Shown: positions 1 through 7,080, counted from the first letter of the stretch. The stretch: 8,501 nt of DNA from Promethearchaeia archaeon (GCA_029856295.1 JAHQWS010000075.1:1-8501); one strand, 5' to 3'. Notes: generated by a model not told the origin, from the letters alone. Translations and numbers: made by a program.

Positions 1-22
1 TAATAACCAATATTTTATTATT

Positions 23-1414
23 TCATACTTTTTCCTTTTTTTCATTATGTAATTTTCTAATAGATTCTGCTATTTCTTCATATCTATCTTTTGTAATTGG
101 AAAGAAACTCATTGAGATTAATCCAATAATTAAAAATATTGCGGGAAACATAAATATCAAAAGTCTAAGACCCATTATTGTTTGTTCTGTTGCTTCCCTT
201 GGATTGAATACTGCCCATCCGATGGTATTAAATACCAAACCTATAGAAAGAAATATCGCTATAGTAGTAAATCGTATTGTTAAAGCAATCATGCCGCAAT
301 AATTTGCTTCCCTCCTAATTCCCGTATGTAATTCATCTTCATCAATTATCGCACCAATAGTCGGATCTCTACAGTATAATAAACCAGAAATTCCTAATCC
401 TACAAATGAAAAAGCAAAAATAGCTCCAATTATTTCAGTAATAAACATAAACGGTAATAACGTTATAATTAATGAAATTAATGCTAACATCACACCCTTT
501 TTCACTCCCAATTTAATTACGATATAACGCCATAAAAACATAAAGCATACCGCTGATATAAAGGTAATTCCGAGAAGCATACTTATGATCATTGAATCTT
601 TAATATTTAAAACAAAACTACAATAAAGTGGAGTGATAGTGGGTATCATCCCAATAACATACCACATTGAAAAACTCGCTACGACATAAGTTATAAATGA
701 TTTATTCGAGAACGTAATTCTTATTGCTTTCAAAAGAGAGGGAGCATTTTCTGGATCTATGGAATATTCAATTCTTTCTCTTAATCCAAATTTTATAAAT
801 AATCCAGCAAATATAGCTACTACAATGGCTATAAATATGCCTGCATACATATATTCCGAGAAATACTTCGGAGAGTCATATTGTGGAATAAAAAAACTTG
901 GAGCAATCATTGCAAAAATTAAACCAATAATATTAAAGATTTGTAATATATTATTAGCCTTAGCTCTTGCTTCTAAATCTGGAAAAATTTCAGGGAAGAG
1001 GGAGGTTGACATTGTGCTATACATAGAGTAAAATAAATCAAATAGGATGATCATTATCAAAAAATAAATAAAAATTATAAATTGCGGACTTTCTACAGGT
1101 GGAGTCCATAATAATACCAGAATTATGCATAATGGCCCGATACCTCCAACTATATATGGTTTTCGCCTACCCCATTTTGTTTTAGTTCTATCTGATAAAA
1201 CTCCAAGGAGGGGATCATTAATAGCATTCCATATTGACCAAAGAATGAAACCAACAGTAATATAATTTATATTTAATCCCACTACTGCATAATAAAATGT
1301 AAAGATTAGAAATGTAAACATTTGATAAGAAAGTGTATCAGCTACTGTAGCAAAACTATAAGAAACAGCAAGTTTAGTTGAATATTCTTCTTCTATTTTT
1401 AATTTAGTTTTCAT
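23..1414 (-). CDS. GPH-family (MelB-like) sugar/cation transporter, first copy
   Basis: This 463-residue protein has about twelve hydrophobic segments and belongs to the glycoside-pentoside-hexuronide branch of the major facilitator superfamily, so it should import a sugar or glycoside across the cytoplasmic membrane with a cation. The GPH signature after helix II is clear at residues 62-88 (WNAINDP, then SDR and WGRRKPYI). The second-half signature is at about 358-370 (DEDELHTGIRRE). In E. coli MelB the helix II motif carries the Na+ ligands D55 and D59; here the first is N63 and the second D67, which hints at altered cation coupling. The N-terminus (MKTKLKIEEEYSTK) is a typical short cytoplasmic tail, and no better start lies downstream. 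The gene is divergent from the GH29-like gene and probably shares its regulatory gap. Family assignment is firm; the substrate is unknown. Confidence 0.9.
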   Translation of the reverse strand: MKTKLKIEEEYSTKLAVSYSFATVADTLSYQMFTFLIFTFYYAVVGLNINYITVGFILWSIWNAINDPLLGVLSDRTKTKWGRRKPYIVGGIGPLCIILVLLWTPPVESPQFIIFIYFLIMIILFDLFYSMYSTMSTSLFPEIFPDLEARAKANNILQIFNIIGLIFAMIAPSFFIPQYDSPKYFSEYMYAGIFIAIVVAIFAGLFIKFGLRERIEYSIDPENAPSLLKAIRITFSNKSFITYVVASFSMWYVIGMIPTITPLYCSFVLNIKDSMIISMLLGITFISAVCFMFLWRYIVIKLGVKKGVMLALISLIITLLPFMFITEIIGAIFAFSFVGLGISGLLYCRDPTIGAIIDEDELHTGIRREANYCGMIALTIRFTTIAIFLSIGLVFNTIGWAVFNPREATEQTIMGLRLLIFMFPAIFLIIGLISMSFFPITKDRYEEIAESIRKLHNEKKEKV

Positions 1415-1466
1415 GATAAAAGAAAAACTTATTAGATAAAATTGTATAGTAATTTGGTTTTAGAAT

Positions 1467-1474
1467 TATTTAAA
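1467..1474 (-). promoter_or_regulatory. Putative TATA box of the first transporter
   Basis: On the minus strand this reads TTTAAATA, which fits the archaeal TATA consensus. Its centre is about 56 bases upstream of the transporter ATG, so a start point some 26 bases downstream would leave a leader of about 30 bases. AT-rich spacers produce such boxes by chance, so the call is tentative. Confidence 0.35.
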
Positions 1475-1479
1475 TTTAT

Positions 1480-1492
1480 TTAGGTGTCCTAA
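1480..1492. promoter_or_regulatory. Candidate operator: perfect palindrome TTAGG-TGT-CCTAA
   Basis: The sequence TTAGGTGTCCTAA has perfect 5-base arms around a 3-base centre and is the most GC-rich spot in this AT-rich gap. It lies between the two opposed TATA boxes, abutting the plus-strand box at its BRE position and 5 bases from the minus-strand box. A dimeric regulator bound here could block or stimulate both promoters, co-regulating the transporter and the glycosidase. No regulator gene is visible in the window. The palindrome is seen directly; the role is inferred. Confidence 0.45.
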
Positions 1493-1495
1493 CTT

Positions 1496-1503
1496 TTTAT
1501 ATA
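1496..1503 (+). promoter_or_regulatory. Putative TATA box of the GH29-like gene
   Basis: TTTATATA matches the archaeal TATA box closely, within the longer run CTTTTTATATATTTT. Transcription would begin near 1526, giving a leader of about 40 bases to the ATG at 1567. Confidence 0.5.
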
Positions 1504-1566
1504 TTTTGTAATCTTTTGGATAAGTAATCTCGTTTAAACAAATGAAGCTAATAGTTGAAAATTGAA

Positions 1567-2955
1567 ATGGAAAGAAAATTTAACAGTAAAAATGAAAAAT
1601 CGTGGTGGGAGAAATCTGGTCTCTCTATACAGTATCAGATCGAAGCAAGACCGGGATGGATTTGGAATAGAAATTACGAAAAATTTAACGCTTCTATGAT
1701 TGACAAGAATGGAAGTCTGAAGTTCAATGGGCCATTTTGTAAAATGAAAAAATGGGTGGCATTTTCAAAAAAAATAGGTGTTGATTATCATGTTTTTGAA
1801 TCTAAATGGCATGATGGCATATGCTACTGGGATTCAAAATATACGAAATGGAAAACACCAGAAGATTATTGTAAAATCTTTTCTGAAGAAAGTAAAAAAG
1901 CTGGAATTCCATTTTTATTCTATTATTCCAATATTTTTGATCATAATCCAGAATTCGATGATATACAGCCACTTAGGTGTATAACTTCCTCATTCATAGC
2001 AATGCATAGAAAAGAAAAGAAAGAAATAGTAGATTTTTCAATGAAAATTGCAAAATTAACAGAACATTTAGATGGCCAAGAAGCTAAAAAAAGGAATATT
2101 CCATATAATATTGAATTTTTTGACGATGTATACTTTCATGAATTTACCTATAATCCGGAAAAATATGAAAAATACATACTAAATCAAATTAAAGAATTAA
2201 TCGAAAATTATCAACCCACAGGAATGTGGTGTGATTGGTACTTAGGAGAAACTGAAAATTCCGCACCTTTAATAATGAATTTCATGGAAAAAAATTTTCC
2301 TGATATTATTCTAACTTTTAATTTCAGTATTGGGAAAAATCTTAAGTGGGCACATTATTTATCTGGTGAAGCACATAATATAGAATTAGCATGGAAACTA
2401 GGTAATAATAACAGGCAAAATAAAAAACCATGGGAACTAATCGGTCCTGCACAACTTGCTTGGGACATTCCATTAGCTAGACCGGATCCTTATGAAATAA
2501 TTCGAATGGCAGCAATAATCATGGCGTGTGGTGGAAAATTTTGTCTAGGAATACCCTCACAGATGGATGGAGATTTATATCCAGGACCAGCTCGAAATTT
2601 AGAAGAGTTAGGGTATTGGTATAAATCAAGACGAGTTTTATTTACAGAATCTATTCCAATGATATATGAGGGAGATAAAATACCAGGAATTCAAATAAAT
2701 GAAAATGATTTTGGTATAATTGGCGCTACTAATCAAAATGATAAGTTGGTTCATATAATTAACTTTAAAGGAAAAAAAATGGGGATAGAACTTTATTTTT
2801 TTCAAGGCCAATGGGGAAATATTGATAATATTATACTCGAACCAATTAAAAAAGAACTTGAATACAGGAAAGAAAACGATAAAATAATAGTATCATTGCA
2901 CGAGGATGATATTGATTTGGCTGATACAATCTTAAGAATAATAATAAAGAAATAA
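1567..2955 (+). CDS. GH29-like glycoside hydrolase (alpha-L-fucosidase family, atypical)
   Basis: This 462-residue protein (numbering below counts from the in-frame TTG at 1555, adding 4) aligns by eye along the GH29 alpha-L-fucosidase barrel. It has KWHDGICYWDSKYTKW at 84-99 (canonical KHHDGF..WDS), GIPFLFYYS at 117-125, the nucleophile motif MWCDW with D227, PWELIG and AWD at 292-304, and a late GG..LGIP...DGDLYP block at 326-343. E272 in SGEAHN is a candidate acid/base, 45 residues after the nucleophile (42 in the Thermotoga maritima enzyme). The first His of HHDG is Trp, and the usual N-terminal HWG motif looks like QYQ, so fucose may not be the substrate. No signal peptide is visible, so it should act in the cytoplasm on sugars imported by the flanking carriers. 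I chose ATG 1567 over TTG 1555; neither has a clear Shine-Dalgarno. Fold call is good, substrate open. Confidence 0.8.
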   Translation: MERKFNSKNEKSWWEKSGLSIQYQIEARPGWIWNRNYEKFNASMIDKNGSLKFNGPFCKMKKWVAFSKKIGVDYHVFESKWHDGICYWDSKYTKWKTPEDYCKIFSEESKKAGIPFLFYYSNIFDHNPEFDDIQPLRCITSSFIAMHRKEKKEIVDFSMKIAKLTEHLDGQEAKKRNIPYNIEFFDDVYFHEFTYNPEKYEKYILNQIKELIENYQPTGMWCDWYLGETENSAPLIMNFMEKNFPDIILTFNFSIGKNLKWAHYLSGEAHNIELAWKLGNNNRQNKKPWELIGPAQLAWDIPLARPDPYEIIRMAAIIMACGGKFCLGIPSQMDGDLYPGPARNLEELGYWYKSRRVLFTESIPMIYEGDKIPGIQINENDFGIIGATNQNDKLVHIINFKGKKMGIELYFFQGQWGNIDNIILEPIKKELEYRKENDKIIVSLHEDDIDLADTILRIIIKK

Positions 2956-3009
2956 TATTTGGTTAAAGGTTCAAACTAATGTTAGAAGTTTAAAATATTA
3001 ATCCAATAT

Positions 3010-4410
3010 ATGACAGAAATCTCGAAACTTAAATATTCTGAAGAAATAACTACCAAAAGAGCTCTTTTCTTTTCGCTTAATACTGCTATAAGCAGTTTTT
3101 TATATTTTATGGCAAGTCAAATACAATTTTTTGCGGCAGTAGTTCTCTTGATACCCCTAACTATAATTTCCTTAATATATTTGATTTATTCAATCGTAGA
3201 TGGCATTAATGATCCATTAATAGGGTATCTGACGGATCGTTCAAAAAAATTCACATCTAAATATGGTAAAAGGTTTCCATGGATCATAATTGGAGTAATA
3301 ATTTGTCCTATTTCATTAATATTATGTTTTACGCCAATTTCCAATGATATAATAATTACTGCTATATGGTTATCTATTACAATGGTTTTGTATGAATCAT
3401 TTCTAACCCTTTATGAGATAAACAACCATGCTTTATATCCTGATTTATGCCGGGAACCTACTGAAAGGCGAAAGGTTGCATTAATTGGGGGTATTCTTGG
3501 AGGATTAATATTAATAGTTGGTGCGGTATTAATCCCGACATTAATTAATGTGTTAGGAGGATTAACGGTATCTGCTTATATGACCACAGCATTAGTTGTT
3601 ATGATCATCATTTATATATTGCTTATCCCATATAGTATAGGTATTCGAGAATCTGCAGAGATGAAAGAATTTCGATCAGAATTAGATATTAAGAAAAAGA
3701 GCTCATCTTCAGTAAAAGAAATCGTGTTGCGTATTTTTAGAGATAAGAATTGGATGGGTATTGTGATGGCAAGGTTTAGTTGGGGAGTAGCAGGTGCCTG
3801 TTTTTTGTATGGTTTAAATTTTTTCGTAATTCATAATCTAGGATTAAATATTGGCTATACAGCTTATCCACTAGTATTTTTGTTCATAGTGAGCTTCATA
3901 TGTGCTCCTATATGGGTTTGGGCAGCAAAAAAATTTGGAGTTAGAAAGAGCTATATTGTGGGAATGACCCTTTATGCGATGGGATTTTTTCTATTCATAT
4001 TTGTGACTGATATCATTGGAGTGGTTTTAGTATTTGCTTTTGTAGGAATTGGTTTTAGTGCTACATATGGGGTGATATTTGTGCTATTATCTGCGGAAGG
4101 AATTGACAATGCTGCTTTTAATTCAGGGAAGCGAGAAGAAGGAAGCTATAATAGCGTCATAAGAATTTTTACAGCATTATCATACTTTTTTCAAACTGTA
4201 ATTTTTGCTATGGTAGCTACTATCACGGGATATGATCCTGCATTTGGATCCAAAAATAGCGAATTTGCAAAATTTGGATTGAAACTCCAAATGTCTATCA
4301 TTCCTATGATAATAATATTAATAGGCACAATTCTCTTCATATTCATGTACAAAATTACTAAAGAAGACGCTTTAAAGATTAAGGAACAATTAATAGAAAT
4401 GGATTTGTAA
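3010..4410 (+). CDS. GPH-family (MelB-like) sugar/cation transporter, second copy
   Basis: This 466-residue membrane protein with about twelve hydrophobic segments is another GPH-family symporter, clearly diverged from the first. The helix II signature is at residues 63-92 (VDGINDP, TDRS, then YGKRFPWI), with both acidic positions equivalent to MelB D55 and D59 present (D64, D68). The C-terminal half carries the family motif at 366-379 (DNAAFNSGKREEGS), and ALYPDL..EPTERR follows helix IV at 141-154. It starts 54 bases after the GH29-like gene on the same strand, with the weak TATA-like TTTAAAATA (2989-2997) in the gap. It may be cotranscribed with that gene or have a second promoter. Since the neighbour is a cytoplasmic glycosidase, import of its substrate is the simplest role; export of a product, as some GPH carriers can do, is possible. 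Confidence 0.9.
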   Translation: MTEISKLKYSEEITTKRALFFSLNTAISSFLYFMASQIQFFAAVVLLIPLTIISLIYLIYSIVDGINDPLIGYLTDRSKKFTSKYGKRFPWIIIGVIICPISLILCFTPISNDIIITAIWLSITMVLYESFLTLYEINNHALYPDLCREPTERRKVALIGGILGGLILIVGAVLIPTLINVLGGLTVSAYMTTALVVMIIIYILLIPYSIGIRESAEMKEFRSELDIKKKSSSSVKEIVLRIFRDKNWMGIVMARFSWGVAGACFLYGLNFFVIHNLGLNIGYTAYPLVFLFIVSFICAPIWVWAAKKFGVRKSYIVGMTLYAMGFFLFIFVTDIIGVVLVFAFVGIGFSATYGVIFVLLSAEGIDNAAFNSGKREEGSYNSVIRIFTALSYFFQTVIFAMVATITGYDPAFGSKNSEFAKFGLKLQMSIIPMIIILIGTILFIFMYKITKEDALKIKEQLIEMDL

Positions 4411-4440
4411 AAAGAATTTAAACTAAATTATTTGCCACTA

Positions 4441-4470
4441 TCTTCTTTTTGCTTCTTTTTTTGGTTATTT
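4441..4470 (+). terminator. T-rich transcription terminator after the second transporter
   Basis: A run of T-clusters (TCTTCTTTTT, GCTTCTTTTTTT, then TTATTTTA) begins 30 bases after the stop codon. Archaeal RNA polymerase terminates at such oligo-T tracts without needing a hairpin, so this is a reasonable end for the sugar operon. A strong hairpin follows immediately. Confidence 0.5.
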
Positions 4471-4473
4471 TAC

Positions 4474-4498
4474 TTAGGTCTGTAGAACACAGACCTAA
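4474..4498. repeat. Perfect 10-base inverted repeat between convergent genes
   Basis: TTAGGTCTGT and ACAGACCTAA pair perfectly around the 5-base loop AGAAC. It sits between the convergent ends of the second transporter (4410) and the M28 peptidase (4547). For the peptidase there is no T-tract after its stop, so this hairpin may be its transcript end or protect the 3' end. The outer TTAGG/CCTAA arms match the palindrome at 1480-1492, so an alternative is a second binding site for the same regulator. Confidence 0.5.
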
Positions 4499-4546
4499 AT
4501 CATTGCTTATTGTATTGACAGCTGGGCAATTCTCAGTTATTTTTAC

Positions 4547-6178
4547 TTATGAGGGATTTTTTATTACTTGGACAGATTTTTTTATCATGAACGCATTGTC
4601 GAAATTATCTGTAAATGTACAACTTACTTCATAGGTTCCTGCCTTCTTGTATTCGTGTCGCGTGAGGATTATAGAAGTAGAATCTCCATCCCCAAAATCC
4701 CATGTAACATCCATTACAATACTCTCTGGCGCATGGTCCATTATTGGGATAAAAAAAGAAGGGTAACCCTCCACTAGGGGATAAGGGAAAACCATAAAAG
4801 TTCCACTAGGGGGAGATATTCCTTCTTTTTTTTTAATGAAGTCTCTAATATTCGTCAATTTCCCATCTGCATCTTTAATTTCTTTACCGGGTATATCAAG
4901 AAGTTTTAATATTATTTGAGCATGTGCCTTTGCTGAACGTTCGAGTTGTTCTGGAGTACATTTATCTATAGTGTCATGTATTGTATGATACCATATCGGT
5001 TTCCCAATTATCATTATTGACGGTACATTGGAAAAAATAAAGGGAGAAAGATCGCTAACGGGAAGTTTCTTTGCTGATACATAAGCTGCTGGTAATAGTT
5101 TATACTTTAAAACAGCATCCATGACCACTAGAAGTAAGATAGCATTATCCGAAATGAATAATCCTCTTTGCTCATCCAATCCAGTTCTAATTACTCCTCC
5201 ATCAACTTGATTTTTATAACCATGTGATGCAAATCCATCAAGCAAAATGAATGTAGATATCTTATTTAACATGTCTTTATGAGTTTTAGTAAACCTTTCT
5301 ACACCAATCAACCCTGCTTCGTGTCCTGACCATCCAGCGAATATGATTGTTTTATTCCGCTTATCAAGAGGAATTTTTGATAAATATTTTGCTAATGCAA
5401 TCAATCCTGCATTTCCAGTTGCATTATCTATCGCTCCCGTAAAAGTTGAATCCGTGTGGGTACCTATAAGAATTATATCGTCTGATTTTCCAGGGAGAGT
5501 ACCCATTACAATATTACTTTTTCCATTTTCTTTTTTAATATCTAAAACAAGTTTGACTTGAACAAAACTTTTAGTACATAAGCTTTTTAAATAAAGACCA
5601 TCAGAATTGCTAATACTAAGCGCGGGTAATCTTCTTTTCCATCCACGAAGCGAACTATTAAATAGATAACTGATAGATTCAAGGGGAGATCCATTGATGC
5701 AGATAATTCCTATCGCACCCGCTTCTTTTGCTAAGTTTTGTGAATTAAATGATAGTGCACTGTGAGTTGTGTGAAAATTTAATAACATTTTCCCCTCTAT
5801 TAACACTATTTTATCTCTAACATCTGTATATTCAAAATCTACTGATGTTCCGTTTCCAACATAGACTAATTCTCCTTCAACACCCTCTGGTCCTGTAGAA
5901 CCCGTTGACCAATAAGGAAATGTATCTATAACGCTATCTGAGGTTATTAAGGGTGTTTTTTCAGCAAGAATTGTAAGCTCATGCTTTTTAGGTGTCCATT
6001 TGGGAAACTCAAATTCTTCAAGTTTTGAATCTGTGATTCCAACTTCAACTAATTTATCGTGAATGAATTTTTCAGCATTTATTGCTTCAGGAGTACCAAT
6101 CCTTCGATATCCAAATTCACAAATATCTTTTAGAATTTGATATAGCTCTTCACCTTTTAAGCTATTAAATTCTGTCAT
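4547..6178 (-). CDS. M28-family metallopeptidase with PA-like insert and C-terminal PKD domain
   Basis: This 543-residue protein resembles M28 di-zinc aminopeptidases. The expected metal ligands are present in order: H241 (GTHTDS), bridging D251 (GAIDNATG), E287 (WSGHEAGL), D314 (LLDGFA) and H398 (WYHTIHDT). The residue before the metal-binding Glu is normally the general-base Glu; here it is H286, so the usual EE pair reads HE. Residues about 95-215 look like a PA-type insert (KIVLIEGK, GAIGIICING), and about 470-540 form a PKD domain (WDFGDG at 493-498, HEYKKAGTYEV at 508-518). PKD domains are usually extracellular, yet the N-terminus (MTEFNSLKGEEL) is hydrophilic with no signal peptide. 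The gene converges on the sugar operon and has its own likely promoter. Peptidase activity and substrate are inferred only. Confidence 0.85.
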   Translation of the reverse strand: MTEFNSLKGEELYQILKDICEFGYRRIGTPEAINAEKFIHDKLVEVGITDSKLEEFEFPKWTPKKHELTILAEKTPLITSDSVIDTFPYWSTGSTGPEGVEGELVYVGNGTSVDFEYTDVRDKIVLIEGKMLLNFHTTHSALSFNSQNLAKEAGAIGIICINGSPLESISYLFNSSLRGWKRRLPALSISNSDGLYLKSLCTKSFVQVKLVLDIKKENGKSNIVMGTLPGKSDDIILIGTHTDSTFTGAIDNATGNAGLIALAKYLSKIPLDKRNKTIIFAGWSGHEAGLIGVERFTKTHKDMLNKISTFILLDGFASHGYKNQVDGGVIRTGLDEQRGLFISDNAILLLVVMDAVLKYKLLPAAYVSAKKLPVSDLSPFIFSNVPSIMIIGKPIWYHTIHDTIDKCTPEQLERSAKAHAQIILKLLDIPGKEIKDADGKLTNIRDFIKKKEGISPPSGTFMVFPYPLVEGYPSFFIPIMDHAPESIVMDVTWDFGDGDSTSIILTRHEYKKAGTYEVSCTFTDNFDNAFMIKKSVQVIKNPS

Positions 6179-6195
6179 AAGTAAAAATTAGCCAC

Positions 6196-6206
6196 TTTAT
6201 TTTTAA
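6196..6206 (-). promoter_or_regulatory. Putative TATA box of the M28 peptidase
   Basis: On the minus strand this reads TTAAAAATAAA, centred about 23 bases upstream of the peptidase ATG. That spacing would start transcription at or next to the start codon, giving a leaderless mRNA, which is common in archaea and agrees with the absence of a Shine-Dalgarno sequence. Confidence 0.4.
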
Positions 6207-6254
6207 GGATTATGTTAAGTTTTTACGGTTGTAATAGCAAAAATTATTTTTTTT

Positions 6255-6305
6255 GATTTACCGGAAATTAAACACCTACCAGAGCTTCCTGAGAAATTCA
6301 AATAA
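6255..6305 (+). pseudogene. 3' relic of a PIN-domain (VapC-like) toxin gene
   Basis: Only the last 16 codons and the stop remain, reading DLPEIKHLPELPEKFK. They match the end of the intact PIN protein encoded at 7406-7852 (DNLPEIKCLPELPEKFK), including a 23-base identical stretch (6276-6298 against 7823-7845). Of 16 aligned codons from the shared Leu to the stop, four differ, and three of those are synonymous third-base changes, so the relic seems to come from a paralogue that had diverged under selection before being lost. In-frame residues just upstream (IIFFD) may be a trace of the catalytic-Asp strand IYTFD with a small deletion, extending the relic to about 6234. No antitoxin trace is seen upstream. 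It cannot encode a working toxin. Confidence 0.65.
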
Positions 6306-6324
6306 AATGACTATAGAAAAAAAG

Positions 6325-6376
6325 CAAAAACCAATAAAACACTAGGCTTTATCAAAGTCTTCTTTTGTGGTTTTTG
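6325..6376. repeat. Inverted repeat CAAAAACCA / TGGTTTTTG
   Basis: Nine-base perfect arms (6325-6333 and 6368-6376) enclose a 34-base loop, followed on the plus strand by a T-rich stretch. It lies between the PIN relic and the end of the decayed dehydrogenase. It could be an old terminator, but the long AT-rich loop makes chance pairing quite possible. The rest of the 6306-6411 gap shows nothing I can support. Confidence 0.25.
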
Positions 6377-6411
6377 TTATATTTAACTACTTAGGAATTA
6401 ACTTTCCGAAA

Positions 6412-7047
6412 TCACACCGATAGTACTAAGGAGGGGGCATGTGGATAATGTAAGAGAAATTCTACAAATTTCGATAAATTCCTAATATTCTGATAAACTT
6501 TTTTATTTTTTACTTGAAAATACTCGAAAAAATCATCTATGCTATTTTTTTTATCGGATGGGGCTTCAGAAATGATTTTTTTTACCTCTTCAAAATCGAA
6601 TGTATTCAACAATTTAAAATTATAATTATTGGCATATTCAGATAACAGGAAAAGATAATAAACGCTTATATCCCAAGGATTTAAAAAAAGAGAGGGTTTA
6701 TTGCCATCTTCTGCATTTTCCCCTCTAGTTAAGAATGTATCCGTTGTTTGCGGTATCACCATATTGAAAGTAATATTTTCTTTTTTAAACTCCTTAGTTA
6801 GTGATTTTATTAATCCAACTAATCCATACTCTGCTATAATGTATGGTAGACGTAAAGGTCTGGTAGTTGCCATGGTGGCTAAAAAATACATACTTCCTGT
6901 TAAGACGAATCTAGCTTTATCTTTTTTATCATCTTTTTTTATATAAGGATATGAGGCTCTAAAAGTATAATAAACACCCATAATATGGACATCTAAAATT
7001 TTTCAGAATACATTAAGATCATAGGTTAATGAGGGCGGGGTATCATG
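6412..7047 (-). pseudogene. Decayed short-chain dehydrogenase/reductase (SDR), N-terminal half lost
   Basis: The longest intact part (6412-6981, 189 residues from an internal ATG) looks like the second half of an SDR fold. It has GVYYTFRAS and FVLTGS (the central strand with the catalytic Ser, S30), then LPYIIAEYGLVGLIKSLTKEF-type text where the YxxxK motif should be, then the NMVIPQTTDT strand. Y47 is present but the catalytic Lys is E51. The frame continues upstream of the ATG as KILDVHI, which is normal SDR sequence just before GVYYT, but a TGA at 7003-7005 interrupts it and a TAG at 7048-7050 follows. The NAD(P)-binding TGxxxGIG region is absent. The tail after about residue 120 is unfamiliar. 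It is best read as a broken gene; a 189-residue non-enzymatic product cannot be excluded. Confidence 0.65.
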
Positions 7048-7052
7048 CTAAA

Positions 7053-7075
7053 TGGGAATTCAAGTTAAATTCCCA
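7053..7075. promoter_or_regulatory. Inverted repeat TGGGAATT-N7-AATTCCCA upstream of the toxin-antitoxin pair
   Basis: Perfect 8-base arms (7053-7060, 7068-7075) flank CAAGTTA. The repeat ends 5 bases before the likely TATA box of the antitoxin gene, so it is a good candidate operator for autoregulation, since AbrB/VapB-type antitoxins usually bind palindromes in their own promoters. A second, shorter palindrome, ATAAT-CAT-ATTAT (7094-7106), lies between TATA box and gene. Binding is inferred. Confidence 0.4.
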
Positions 7076-7080
7076 AAAAA

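Noticed and set aside
759..1031. Open frame antisense to the first transporter
   Set aside because: It lies wholly inside a clear membrane-protein gene on the other strand and its product resembles nothing; it is a reading-frame shadow.
1555..1566. TTG start four codons upstream of the GH29-like ATG
   Set aside because: ATG at 1567 is in the same frame and neither start has a ribosome-binding site, so the common codon was preferred; the TTG remains possible.
5988..5997. TTAGGTGTCC, matching ten bases of the proposed operator
   Set aside because: It lies inside the peptidase coding region and lacks the second arm of the palindrome, so it is probably chance.
6306..6316. ATGACTATAG shared with 7958-7967, each downstream of a PIN 3' end
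   Set aside because: Only ten bases match and the spacing from the PIN stop codons differs (1 versus 105 bases), so shared ancestry of the downstream DNA is not supported.
6335..6385. Minus-strand peptide TKTTKEDFDKA-stop-CFIGF resembling SREEFKDGA-stop-ELLIAFG at 7958-8023
   Set aside because: The match is short and low-complexity, and the bases align poorly; not enough to claim an inverted duplicate.
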